54,510 bases of DNA, taken from NCBI RefSeq assembly GCF_017744435.1, contig NZ_JAGIBG010000036.1, positions 51,805-106,314 of the forward strand. Direction: 5' to 3'. Both the position numbers and the translations under genes were made by a program. Below are positions 1 through 8,700 of the stretch, piece by piece (the first letter of the stretch is position 1; every line of letters begins with the position of its first letter). Origin of the DNA: Pseudomonas sp. (GTDB lineage: Bacteria > Pseudomonadota > Gammaproteobacteria > Pseudomonadales > Pseudomonadaceae). Below the pieces are notes generated by a model. It saw only the letters and a program-made list of their open reading frames with translations, was not told where the DNA came from and ran no database searches.

Positions 1-1932
1 CCTGAAGTGGCCAACCATGCCCTTGAGGTCATTACCCAGCTGCGCCAGTTCGATACTGGACCGGGCATTGTCCTGCATCGCCAGCGCCGCCTGGTCGGCA
101 CTGCCCCGGATCTGCGTCACGCTACGGCTGATCTCTTCGGCCACCGAACTCTGCTGCTCCGCCGCCGCCGCAATCTGCTGGTTCATCTGCTGAATCAACG
201 ACACCGCCAGCGCAATGCTGCCCAGCGCGCTTTCGGTCTGCAGCGCATCGGCCACGGCCAGGCGCACCAGCTCGGTACTGCCGCGGATCTGCGCCACCGA
301 TTGCTGGGCATTGCCGCGCAGGCTGGCGACCAGGCGCTCGATTTCCTCGGTCGACTGCCGGGTACGCCGGGCCAGTGCCCGTACTTCGTCGGCCACCACC
401 GCAAAACCCCGCCCCTGCTCACCCGCCCGGGCCGCTTCGATGGCTGCATTGAGCGCCAGCAGGTTGGTCTGCTCGGCGACGCTCTTGATCACCTCCAGCA
501 CATCGCCAATGGTGTGGATCTCGGCACTCAGGCTGTCGATGCCGGCGCTGGCCGTGTCCGCTGCCGTAGCCAATTGCTCGATACGCTGCATGCTCTCGCG
601 CACCACGCGCTGCCCGGCGTCGACCTTGTCATCGGCAGCCTGCGCCGCCTGTGCGGCCTCTTCGGCATTGCGCGCCACGTCGTGCACGGTGGCGGTCATC
701 TGCTGCATGGCGGTGGCCACCTGCTCGGTCTCTTCCTTCTGGCTGCCGACTTCGCGGTTGGTCTGCTCAGTCACCGCCGACAGCGCCTGGGCGCTGCCGG
801 CCAGCTGCTCGATACCCTGCTGCAGGCCACTGACCACGCCGGACAACCCGGCGGCCATCTGCTGCATGGCCTGCATCAGCTGGCCAACTTCATCACTGCG
901 CGCCGCCTCGTGTTCCAGGCTCAACTCTCCTGCGGCAATGCGCTGGGCACGGCCGATCACGCGCTTGAGCGGGCCAACCACGGCGCGGGTGATCAGCCAG
1001 GCGGCGAGCAGGCCCACCAGTAACGCCAGCCCGGTGGCGAAGGCGATGGCCAGGCTGTTGCGCGTCAGTTCTGCCTGCATGGCCTGCTGATCGACGGCAT
1101 AGGCCTGGTCGACCCGGCCCGTGACTTGCTCGGCACGCGCCTGCAGCTGCGCCTTGATGCCTTGCTCCTTGCCCAGCAGGTCGGTGTATTCGTTGAGTTT
1201 GTCGGAGAAACTGGCAATGTGCCCGGCCACCTCGCCGAGCACACTCTGGTAGCCTGCATCACCGACGGCGGCCTTGAGCTGCTCGACCAGCTGCGCCGCC
1301 TCGACCGTCTGGGCGATGCGGCCTTGCTCCCCCTCCTCGCCCTTGCGGCTCTTGTCCAGGCGTACCCGCGCTTCGTCCATGGCCTGCAGCATCAGCCGCG
1401 ACACTTGCGCCACCTGCCCGGCCTGTTCAAGAAACTCGCCACCTTGCTGGCCCTGGGACTGCTTGAGCGTGTAAGTGGCATCGTCGGCCAGGCCGGCCTG
1501 CAGTACATCAAGGTTGTTGGCCACGCTGGACACCGACCAACTGGCCATGTCCAGCGCCAGCTCCTTGGCCTGCACCGCTTCGACGAAGGCCTCGAAAGCC
1601 TGACCGTAAGCCGCCAGGTCAGCCTCGGCCGCCGTCAGCGCTGGCAGGCTGCGGGCGCGCTCGGCAAGGCTCTGCAGGCCGCTGCGCAAGGCCTCGGCCT
1701 CCTTGATGTCGGAGCGCAGGGCAAAGGCCTGCTCGTGCTGGCGCAGCCGCAGCAGGTCGGTATTGAGCTGGCCAAGCTGGCGCAGGCCGTCGAAGCGTTG
1801 GCCAACGCTGTGCAGCGCCGCGATGCCGATGGCCGCCACCGCGACAGTCAGCAGCAACACCAGGGCAAAACCCAGGCCCAATTTGCGGGCCATGCCCAGG
1901 TTGGCCAGAACACCGTGCCTGCTCGTCGCCAT
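1..1932 (-). CDS. Methyl-accepting chemotaxis protein, C-terminal end cut by window edge
   Basis: Transmembrane chemoreceptor signalling to CheA/CheW. I translated this frame from the ATG at 1932-1930; it stays open for 644 codons to base 1 and ends with the typical C-terminus GNDLKGMVGHFR, so at most a few residues are missing. TM1 lies at about residues 18-40 and TM2 at about 291-312. The periplasmic part between them is about 250 residues, larger than a four-helix TarH domain and of the size of the helical bimodular (HBM) sensors known from P. putida McpS. A HAMP region follows, then the signalling hairpin with EQTNLLALNAAIEAARAGE and GRGFAVVADEVRALA at about 482-518. The ligand cannot be told from sequence. 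Transcribed alone, with the MocR gene downstream-facing on the same strand 117 bp upstream. Confidence 0.93.
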   Translation of the reverse strand, partial: MATSRHGVLANLGMARKLGLGFALVLLLTVAVAAIGIAALHSVGQRFDGLRQLGQLNTDLLRLRQHEQAFALRSDIKEAEALRSGLQSLAERARSLPALTAAEADLAAYGQAFEAFVEAVQAKELALDMASWSVSSVANNLDVLQAGLADDATYTLKQSQGQQGGEFLEQAGQVAQVSRLMLQAMDEARVRLDKSRKGEEGEQGRIAQTVEAAQLVEQLKAAVGDAGYQSVLGEVAGHIASFSDKLNEYTDLLGKEQGIKAQLQARAEQVTGRVDQAYAVDQQAMQAELTRNSLAIAFATGLALLVGLLAAWLITRAVVGPLKRVIGRAQRIAAGELSLEHEAARSDEVGQLMQAMQQMAAGLSGVVSGLQQGIEQLAGSAQALSAVTEQTNREVGSQKEETEQVATAMQQMTATVHDVARNAEEAAQAAQAADDKVDAGQRVVRESMQRIEQLATAADTASAGIDSLSAEIHTIGDVLEVIKSVAEQTNLLALNAAIEAARAGEQGRGFAVVADEVRALARRTRQSTEEIERLVASLRGNAQQSVAQIRGSTELVRLAVADALQTESALGSIALAVSLIQQMNQQIAAAAEQQSSVAEEISRSVTQIRGSADQAALAMQDNARSSIELAQLGNDLKGMVGHFR

Positions 1933-2049
1933 CGCCGATTCCCCTTCACCGTGCAAGGTTTTGCCAAGGGTCAAGCGTGGCAACGTTTTCGCCCTGCAAA
2001 CAAGAGGTTGGCAGCAAAATGGTGTCAAATGGCTACGAGTGTGTCGCTA

Positions 2050-3465
2050 TCAGCTAGCTGAAGGTCGCCCCGCGTGCTGAAGGAAGCCCTGGGCGCGGGT
2101 GTCCTGCCCGTAGGCGACGTTGATGCGCAGCCAATCGCTGCTGGCGCCTTGGTAGTCGAAGGCGCTGCCTGGGGTGAGTAACACCGCATGCTCCAGCGCC
2201 AGGCGTTCGAGGCTGGCGAAGTCACGCCCCGGCACTCGCGCCCAGACGAACATGCCGCCATACGGCTCGCAGAACACCTGCCAGCCGTACTGTTCCAGTT
2301 GCCCGAGCAATTTGGCCATGTGCTGCCCCAGCCGCACCCGCAGGCGCTGGACACTCTTGCGGTAGCTGCCGTTGGCCAGCATCTGCCCGACCACCTGTTC
2401 GGCGAAGCGCGAGGTGCCGATGCCGCTGACCATCTTCAGTTCGGCCAGGCGCGCCAGCAGGGGCGCGTCGGCCACCAGGTAGCCGACACGCAGCGAACTG
2501 CTCAGGGTTTTGGAGAAACTGGCCAGGTAGATCACCCGCTGCTCGCTGTCGAGGGTGGCCAGGCGGGTGGCAGGGCCTTCCTGGAAGTCGGCGTAGATAT
2601 CGTCCTCGATGATGCGCAGGTCATGTTCGCGGGCCAGCTCCAGCAGACGATAGGCAACCTTGGGTGTGAGGCTGGTGCCGGTGGGGTTCTGGTACAGGCT
2701 GTTGGTGAACAGGCAACGCGGGTGGTGCTCGGCCAGCAGGCGTTCGAGCACTGCAAGGTCAGGGCCGGCCACCGTGCGCGGTACTGGCAGCATGCGCACC
2801 TGATGCTGGCGCAGCAGGTTGTACAGGTTGTAGTAGCCGGGGTTTTCTACCAACACGGTGTCGCCGGGGCGCAGCAAGGTACGCACCAGCAGGTCCAGGC
2901 CATGGCTGGCACCTTGTGTGGTGAGGATGCGCTCGGGCCCTGCAGCGATATCCACCCGTGCCAGGCGCTTGTGCAAGTGCTGGCGCAGGTTGGCCAGACC
3001 CAGCGGCGGGCAGTAGTCGAACAGGTCCTGCGGGTTGCCGCGGCTGACCTGGCGGATTGCCTGGGCCAGTTCGACGTCTGCGCGCCAGCTGTTCGGCAGC
3101 CAGCCGCAGCCGAGCTTGAGCAATTCGTCATGGCCTTCGCGGAACTGCCGCCAGTTGCCATCGCCCGCCTCGCCCCACACCGGTGGGTTGTCGGCGTCGA
3201 AAGTGGCTTTGCGTTCGGCAACGAAGAAACCGGTACCGTGGCGCGCCTCCAGCCAGCCGCTGGCGACCAGGCGGTCGTAGGCTTCGATCACGCAGGAGGC
3301 ACTGACCGACTGATTATGGGCCAAGGTGCGGATCGACGGCAGACGGGCACCGGGGCGCAGGCGCTGCTGTTCGATCCAGGCTTGCAGGTGGTCGGTGAGT
3401 TGCTGCACCAGCGGGGTGGGGCTTCGGCGGTCGAGGGTGAAGTGCATGGCGATGGGTGTTTGCAT
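2050..3465 (-). CDS. MocR/GntR-family PLP-dependent transcriptional regulator
   Basis: A 471-residue fusion of an N-terminal GntR winged-helix DNA-binding domain (about residues 8-85, with LPSIRTLAHNQSVSASCV and GWLEARHGTGFFV) and a fold-type I aminotransferase domain. The PLP-binding lysine is visible in ASFSKTLSSSLRVGYL, and NPTGTSL and EDDIYADF are the usual cofactor-binding segments. Members act as regulators rather than aminotransferases. The gene is divergent from the MFS transporter, and MocR proteins often control a divergent neighbour, so the transporter is a likely target (inference). The start is uncertain: the ATG at 3465 has no clear ribosome binding site and an internal ATG seven codons on (MHFTLDRR) is equally good. 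Confidence 0.9.
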   Translation of the reverse strand: MQTPIAMHFTLDRRSPTPLVQQLTDHLQAWIEQQRLRPGARLPSIRTLAHNQSVSASCVIEAYDRLVASGWLEARHGTGFFVAERKATFDADNPPVWGEAGDGNWRQFREGHDELLKLGCGWLPNSWRADVELAQAIRQVSRGNPQDLFDYCPPLGLANLRQHLHKRLARVDIAAGPERILTTQGASHGLDLLVRTLLRPGDTVLVENPGYYNLYNLLRQHQVRMLPVPRTVAGPDLAVLERLLAEHHPRCLFTNSLYQNPTGTSLTPKVAYRLLELAREHDLRIIEDDIYADFQEGPATRLATLDSEQRVIYLASFSKTLSSSLRVGYLVADAPLLARLAELKMVSGIGTSRFAEQVVGQMLANGSYRKSVQRLRVRLGQHMAKLLGQLEQYGWQVFCEPYGGMFVWARVPGRDFASLERLALEHAVLLTPGSAFDYQGASSDWLRINVAYGQDTRAQGFLQHAGRPSAS

Positions 3466-3540
3466 ATTTTGAGCGAACAGTTAAGCACAAATGGGGCTTG
3501 GGTGTGCCTTGTTGGGTGTAGGTGTGCAGGGCATTGTTTC

Positions 3541-3650
3541 CTGTACCGGCCCTTTCGCGGGCACGCCCGCTCCCACAGGTACAGCACAGGCCGTGAGCAT
3601 TGTGGGTATCCTGTGGGAGCGGGCGTGCCCGCGAAAAGGCCGGTACTGAC
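3541..3650. repeat. Pair of inverted REP elements (REPIN-like)
   Basis: Two copies of a P. putida-type REP core face each other: CGGCCCTTTCGCGGGCACGC at about 3547-3566 continuing to CTCCCACAGG at 3579, and the inverted copy from CCTGTGGGAGCGGGCGTGCC at 3611 to about 3645. Each copy is itself a hairpin (GCGGGC..GCCCGC). The pair fills the gap between the divergent regulator and transporter genes, so it lies in or near their promoters. REP elements of this kind are non-autonomous and are mobilised by RAYT proteins; none is encoded here. Confidence 0.85.
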
Positions 3651-3674
3651 AATCCAAGAACCAGGACCGTACCC

Positions 3675-4835
3675 ATGCCCTCGCGCCACTCCCCCGCCCT
3701 GCTGGCCTTCGCCCTGTGCCTGATCACCCTGGCGGTCAACCTGCAGGCCCCGCTCTACATCACCTACGCCGACCTCTCCGGCCAGGGCGCCGCTGCCACT
3801 GCGGTGGCCTTCTCCGGTTACGTGCTGGGCGTGCTGCCGGTGCTGCTGGCTCTGGGCGGGCTGGCCGACCGGGTCGGGCGACGGCCACTGATTCTCACCG
3901 CGCTTGTGCTGTCGATGGTTGCCACCCTGCTCATGCTGTTTGCACCGAGCCTGCAAACGCTGGGCGTGGCGCGTTTCTTCCTGGGCCTGGGCACCGGCCT
4001 GGCTTCGGCCACGGCAACCGCCTACATGGCTGAACTGATGGGCGCTAACAGCAGTGCCCGTGCCGCCAACTGGGTCACCGCCAGCACTTCGCTGGGCTTT
4101 GGCCTGGGCGCGGCGCTGACCAGCCTGTTCCTGCTGCGCGGCCCGAGCCTGACCCCCGGCAGCTTCCACTTGCAGTTGCTGCTTGGCGCAGTGGCTGTGC
4201 TGCTGGTGTGGCGCTTGCCCGACCCACGCCCGGCACAACGCAGCGCCATGCTACGCCTCCCCTTCTACCCTCGCGGCAGCGTGGTGTATGGCCTGGCCAT
4301 TCTGCTGGCATGGGCCTGCGTCGGGCTGGTGATCGCCCTGCTGCCCGGGATTCTGCGCCAGCACGGTTTGAGCGCCTGGTCGGGGTTCTCGACGTTCTGC
4401 GTGATCAGCTGCGGCCTGCTGTTCCAGCCACTGGCCAGGCGCATGTCCAGCCGTGCGGCCACCTTGCTGGGCATGGCGATCCTGCCGTGCAGCTATGCCT
4501 TGCTGGCCTGGGGCGCCGACAGTGGCCGCCTGTGGGCGGTGCTGGCCGGCGCGGTGGCAGCCAGCAGCGCCTGTTATGGGTTCATCTACCTCGGCGGGCT
4601 GGCGGCGGTGAACGAACTGGCCGGGGCCGAGAAGACACGCGCCAGCGCGGGGTTCTTCCTGCTGGCCTACCTGGGTTTCAGCGTGCCGGTGATCCTGACC
4701 GGAGTCATGAGCGACCACCTGGGCTCGGGCATGGCCTTGCTGGGTTTTGGCGGGGTATTGCTGGTGGGCTGCGTGGCCGTTGCCGGGGCGTTGCAAGGCA
4801 CAAGGCTAAGCATGCAACAAACCAACGGCCATTGA
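3675..4835 (+). CDS. MFS transporter
   Basis: A 386-residue major facilitator superfamily permease with about 12 hydrophobic segments. The loop between TM2 and TM3 carries the family signature (GGLADRVGRRPLIL, about residues 61-74) and TM4-5 shows RFFLGLGTGLASATATAYMAE. Substrate not recognisable; the general build resembles drug/metabolite exporters. I chose the ATG at 3675 because the upstream in-frame codons run through the REP element. It ends 6 bp before the convergent gene at 4842, with no room for a separate terminator. Confidence 0.88.
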   Translation: MPSRHSPALLAFALCLITLAVNLQAPLYITYADLSGQGAAATAVAFSGYVLGVLPVLLALGGLADRVGRRPLILTALVLSMVATLLMLFAPSLQTLGVARFFLGLGTGLASATATAYMAELMGANSSARAANWVTASTSLGFGLGAALTSLFLLRGPSLTPGSFHLQLLLGAVAVLLVWRLPDPRPAQRSAMLRLPFYPRGSVVYGLAILLAWACVGLVIALLPGILRQHGLSAWSGFSTFCVISCGLLFQPLARRMSSRAATLLGMAILPCSYALLAWGADSGRLWAVLAGAVAASSACYGFIYLGGLAAVNELAGAEKTRASAGFFLLAYLGFSVPVILTGVMSDHLGSGMALLGFGGVLLVGCVAVAGALQGTRLSMQQTNGH

Positions 4836-4841
4836 GCCGGC

Positions 4842-5780
4842 TCACCTCCGGACAGCGTCCTCCAGCAAGCGCTCCAGCAATCCCGTCGGGGTATGTTTGC
4901 GCAGGGCATCCGGCGCCACCGGTGGTGCCTTGCTGGCCAGAAACGCCTGAAGATCGCGCTGCTCATCCCCCAGCACATAGAAGCGGTCGGGATGATAGAA
5001 GGCAGTGTCCCTGACCCGCCAATTATCGGTGATCAGCTGCTTGTCGAAGAACGCAGCTTCCAGGGGACGCAAGGTCAGGCCGGTTTGACCCGCCTGATTG
5101 ATCTCCACCAGCACATCGCAGGCCCTGGCCTTGGCCAGGTTGGCCTCGTAGGACAGCAACCTATCGATGTGGTAACTGCCCGGCGCCTGGGTAGTGCCGT
5201 CCTTCACGATCTGGAAATCAAGGTCGCAGCCGAGTCCGCCCAGCGCCTGCGCCAGGGCCTGCAGGCGCTGGGCGCGGCCCTTGTCGCGGCCCAGGAAGAA
5301 GCACAACGGCTTGTGCCTGACAGCCCCCTGTTCGGCTGTCGGCTGACAGGTGTTGACGGGGTCGAAAGGGAAAAACTGCTCCAGATGGAGCATGCCCAGA
5401 CGCTCGCACTGCACAGGGTCGTAGCTGTAGATACGATCGAACAATGGCCGCATACGCTCGACGAAGGCGGCATCTACCAAGTCCCGCACCAGCAACACCC
5501 GCTGGCCGGGAAAGCCCAGCACCAGATGCAGCTGGCGCCTGCGCTTCAGTTGACCCTCATTACACACCAACAGGTCGCTGGCGGTGGCCCGGTTGGCGGC
5601 GCTGGCTCGCCTGCCAAGCCATTTCAATAATCCCGGAGCACCACCCAGCACTTGCGCCAGGCGCACAACCCTGCGCGCATAAGAAGGCAACTGGAACACC
5701 CGCACCGCGTGCGCCTGCGCCAGCTGCTCGATCATGATCTGTTCGTAGCGGGCTTGCCAGCCCAGGAAGTAGACAGTCAC
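4842..5780 (-). CDS. Putative glycosyltransferase-like protein (LPS/polysaccharide type)
   Basis: A 312-residue soluble protein starting at a GTG that overlaps the stop of the upstream gene (GTGA at 5777-5780). The second half (CFFLGRDKGRAQRLQALAQ, then ACDVLVEINQAGQTGLTLRP and EAAFFDKQLITDNW) has the look of a GT-B-like C-terminal domain of CgeB/Eps-type glycosyltransferases: an acidic residue, then the Q-x-G-L-T-x-R-x-x-E pattern that binds the donor. I do not recognise an exact family. The coupling to the next gene suggests one short operon for a cell-surface glycan, perhaps the LPS core; this is inference. Confidence 0.6.
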   Translation of the reverse strand: MTVYFLGWQARYEQIMIEQLAQAHAVRVFQLPSYARRVVRLAQVLGGAPGLLKWLGRRASAANRATASDLLVCNEGQLKRRRQLHLVLGFPGQRVLLVRDLVDAAFVERMRPLFDRIYSYDPVQCERLGMLHLEQFFPFDPVNTCQPTAEQGAVRHKPLCFFLGRDKGRAQRLQALAQALGGLGCDLDFQIVKDGTTQAPGSYHIDRLLSYEANLAKARACDVLVEINQAGQTGLTLRPLEAAFFDKQLITDNWRVRDTAFYHPDRFYVLGDEQRDLQAFLASKAPPVAPDALRKHTPTGLLERLLEDAVRR

Positions 5781-6604
5781 ACGGGGTGGCTACACAAGAA
5801 AGCCTCAGGAACGCTGCCGAGGATTATCGCCTGGGCTTGGTCAAGGGTGACCTTGGGGATGACCGCACCCGGGATTCTCGACGTGGCAGACAGGTTGTAG
5901 ACGGCAAAATGCTCGTCGACAACCTGTTCGGCCATCAGCTTCAGCGAGGGCAGGATGCGCCGCTCATAGGCTTCATCCAGGTGGCAGCGCGAAACCGCCT
6001 GGCCCGAGGTTTCATAAAAGCGCCCCACAGACTGGTCAAGGTCCACACCCACCAGGAAAACCTGATTGAAGCCCAGATGAAAGGCAATCTGCAGTGCCGC
6101 ATAGGCTACCGTGCGCGCATCGAAAAAACCTTGCGAAAGGTCTTTGCTGAAACCCACCGAGCGTGAGCGGCTGCCCCAGAGTGCACGGCTGCGCACCACT
6201 TGCGGGTCGGGGTTGAAAAGCATGTCATACAGGCGCGAGCGGGCCGCCTTGGCCAGCGGGAAAATCTGCGCTTTGGTTGGCACCGGCAGAGACTCGATTT
6301 CATCCGGCCAGATTGCCAATCGCTGGCTGAGCCGCACCGCCTTTGCATAAAGGTCAGGCTGCTGGTGCGCAAACCCGGTGTCGGTGCACACGTAGAAGTA
6401 AGGACGCGGGCCTTGCTCCGGGAACATCGAGATCGCGCCGTTTAGCGTGATCATCGGCACATTCGCAAAGCGCTGCATGGGGAAGTCCTTTGCAGAGGCT
6501 CCCGACGCAATGATGAACACGGGCCCTTCGGCAATCCCCCGGCAGGCTGCGAAATCCATGATTGGGGCTTGCCGACCGGACTCGTTGACGATGACTGTTT
6601 CCAC
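5777..6604 (-). CDS. Conserved LPS-associated protein, DUF115/MptE-like fold candidate
   Basis: 275 residues from a GTG at 6604 with a good ribosome binding site (GGGGAG six bases upstream). Near the N-terminus it has FIIASGASAKDFPMQRF followed by MITLNGAISMF and YFYVCTDTGF; the glycine-rich loop after a beta strand followed by a conserved asparagine/aspartate pair is typical of DUF115/MptE-like and GT42-like proteins, which act on or transfer activated sugars. A later segment, FLGFNQVFLVGVDLDQS-like (GFNQVFLVGVDLD), fits the same fold. Function unknown; probably cell-envelope glycan assembly with its coupled neighbour at 4842. Confidence 0.55.
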   Translation of the reverse strand: METVIVNESGRQAPIMDFAACRGIAEGPVFIIASGASAKDFPMQRFANVPMITLNGAISMFPEQGPRPYFYVCTDTGFAHQQPDLYAKAVRLSQRLAIWPDEIESLPVPTKAQIFPLAKAARSRLYDMLFNPDPQVVRSRALWGSRSRSVGFSKDLSQGFFDARTVAYAALQIAFHLGFNQVFLVGVDLDQSVGRFYETSGQAVSRCHLDEAYERRILPSLKLMAEQVVDEHFAVYNLSATSRIPGAVIPKVTLDQAQAIILGSVPEAFLCSHPV

Positions 6605-6707
6605 TGTTGCTCCCCAACACCTGAGAGCTGAATTATAGACAGCCGAGAATCAAATAGCCTATACACAACATAACTTTGAAGGTCAAGATTGAGCACTGCA
6701 ACCGATT

Positions 6708-7469
6708 TTAGATCGCAGTAGCCCCGCCATCCACTGTCAGGCTGTGCCCGGTGGTGAACGCCGCGCCGTCACTGCACAGGTACAGCACCGCACTGGCAAT
6801 TTCCTCGACCTTGCCGATGCGCCCGACCGGGTGCATCGCGGCGGCAAACTCAGCCTTGCGCGGGTCAGCCTCGTAGGCGCGGCGGAACATGTCGGTGTCG
6901 ATCACCGCCGGGCACACGGCATTCACCCGGATACCCTTCTTGGCATACTCGATGGCGGCCGACTTGGTCAGGCCGATCACCGCATGCTTGGAGGCGGCGT
7001 AGATGCTCATCTTCGGTGCCGCGCCCAGGCCTGCCACCGAGGCTGTATTGACGATCGCACCGCCGCCCTGGGCCAGCAGCAGTGGTAACTGGTACTTCAT
7101 GCACAGCCACACGCCCTTGACGTTGACGCCCATGATCGCGTCGAACTCGGCCTCGCTGCCCTCGGCCAGGCGTCCCTGTTCGATTTCGATGCCGGCATTG
7201 TTGTAGGCGTAGTCCAGCCGGCCATAGGCCTCGATGGCGCGCTCGTGCAGCTGGCGCACCTGGGCATCCTGGGTCACATCACAAGCCACGAACAGCGCGT
7301 TGCCACCCGATTCGCGAATCAAGGCCACCGTGGCCTCGCCGCCGACCGGGTCAAGATCGGCCACCACCACCTTCAGGCCTTCGCGGGCAAAGGCCAGTGC
7401 CGTCGCCCGGCCGATCCCTGCCGCACCGCCGGTGACCAGGGCTACCTGGCCGGAAAAGGTCATGCTCAT
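6708..7469 (-). CDS. Short-chain dehydrogenase/reductase
   Basis: A 253-residue classical SDR oxidoreductase. It shows the Rossmann motif TGGAAGIG at residues 13-20, the NNAG motif in YAYNNAGIE, the catalytic serine in NTASVAG and the YAASK catalytic pair, plus the C-terminal TGHSLTVDGG typical of glucose-dehydrogenase/FabG-like members. An AGGAG ribosome binding site lies eight bases before the ATG at 7469. The substrate cannot be deduced. It is divergent from the MDR oxidoreductase across 7470-7641. Confidence 0.92.
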   Translation of the reverse strand: MSMTFSGQVALVTGGAAGIGRATALAFAREGLKVVVADLDPVGGEATVALIRESGGNALFVACDVTQDAQVRQLHERAIEAYGRLDYAYNNAGIEIEQGRLAEGSEAEFDAIMGVNVKGVWLCMKYQLPLLLAQGGGAIVNTASVAGLGAAPKMSIYAASKHAVIGLTKSAAIEYAKKGIRVNAVCPAVIDTDMFRRAYEADPRKAEFAAAMHPVGRIGKVEEIASAVLYLCSDGAAFTTGHSLTVDGGATAI

Positions 7470-7641
7470 CGTCTGCTCCTGAGGGTGATGAATTGGCCCT
7501 GAGTCTAGTCAGCCCACCGCCCGGCTGGGCAGCATCATCAAGGCAGCGGTTGGGCTACCATGCTTACCAGTGATTTTGCGGACCAACCTGCATCAGCGGG
7601 TTAAATTGACTGCTGTACCTCATCGCCCACAAGGACCTGCC

Positions 7642-8643
7642 ATGACCCAGAGCAACCGCCGCTTCCTGCTTGCCAAACGACCGGTCGGCGCCGTGCGCCG
7701 TGACGACTTCACCTTCGAGACGGTCCCCGCCGAAGCCCCCGCCGCCGGCCAGATCCAGGTGCGCAACCTGTACCTGTCGCTGGACCCGGCCATGCGCGGC
7801 TGGATGAACGAAGGCAAGTCGTATATCCCGCCCGTCGCCCTTGGGCAGGTGATGCGCGCCCTAGGCGTCGGCGAAGTGGTCGCTTCCAACCATCCGGACT
7901 ACAAGCCCGGCGACCAAGTCAGCGGCGCCCTCGGCGTGCAGGACTACTTCACCGGCGACCCCCAGGGCCTGCACAAGATCGACCCCAGGCTCGCCCCGCT
8001 GCCCCGCTACCTCTCGGCCCTGGGCATGACCGGCATGACCGCCTACTTCGCCCTGCTCGAGGTCGGCCAGCCGAAGGCCGGCGACACCGTGGTCATCTCC
8101 GGCGCGGCCGGCGCGGTGGGCAGCATCGTCGGCCAGATCGCCAAGCTCAAGGGCTGCCATGTGGTTGGCATCGCCGGTGGCGCGCAGAAGTGCCAGTACC
8201 TCAAGGACGAACTGGGCTTCGACGGCGTGATCGACTACAAGGCCGAGGACGTGTTGGCCGGCCTGAAGCGCGAATGCTCCAAGGGCGTCGACGTGTACTT
8301 CGACAACGTCGGCGGCGAAATCCTCGACGCCGTGCTCACCCGCATCAACTTCAAGGCGCGCATCGTCATCTGCGGCGCCATCAGCCAGTACAACAACAAG
8401 GAAGCTGTCAAAGGCCCGGCCAACTACCTGGCGCTGCTGGTAAACCGTGCACGCATGGAAGGTTTCGTGGTGATGGACCACGCCAAGGACTACGGCAAGG
8501 CCGCCCAGGAGATGGCCGGCTGGCTGGCCACAGGCAAGGTCAAGAGCAAGGAGGACGTGGTGGACGGGCTGGAGACGTTCCCCGAGACGCTGCTCAAGCT
8601 ATTCAGCGGCGAGAACTTCGGCAAGTTGGTGTTGAAGGTTTGA
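7642..8643 (+). CDS. NADP-dependent MDR oxidoreductase (CurA/leukotriene-B4-dehydrogenase type)
   Basis: 333 residues, a zinc-independent medium-chain dehydrogenase/reductase. The N-terminal half has LYLSLDPAMRGWM and the second half the nucleotide-binding VVISGAAGAVGSIVGQIAKLKG, then DVYFDNVGGEILDAVL and the family's ICGAISQYN. Relatives reduce the double bond of alpha,beta-unsaturated ketones with NADPH. I take the ATG at 7642, after AAGGA, rather than the upstream GTG-type start, because the family begins at this point. Probably monocistronic. Confidence 0.9.
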   Translation: MTQSNRRFLLAKRPVGAVRRDDFTFETVPAEAPAAGQIQVRNLYLSLDPAMRGWMNEGKSYIPPVALGQVMRALGVGEVVASNHPDYKPGDQVSGALGVQDYFTGDPQGLHKIDPRLAPLPRYLSALGMTGMTAYFALLEVGQPKAGDTVVISGAAGAVGSIVGQIAKLKGCHVVGIAGGAQKCQYLKDELGFDGVIDYKAEDVLAGLKRECSKGVDVYFDNVGGEILDAVLTRINFKARIVICGAISQYNNKEAVKGPANYLALLVNRARMEGFVVMDHAKDYGKAAQEMAGWLATGKVKSKEDVVDGLETFPETLLKLFSGENFGKLVLKV

Positions 8644-8700
8644 GTCTGTAAGATTGGCTATCGCCACTGAAACCAGTGACTGGGATTTGCAGAGTAGACC

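Noticed and set aside
7..1023. Long open frame on the + strand over the chemoreceptor
   Set aside because: It is a shadow of the minus-strand chemoreceptor, whose translation shows all expected domains; the + frame is a low-complexity mix of His, Leu, Gln and Arg.
2188..3723. Long + strand open frame opposite the MocR regulator
   Set aside because: No recognisable domain and no ribosome binding site; the minus strand has a clear GntR/aminotransferase fusion.
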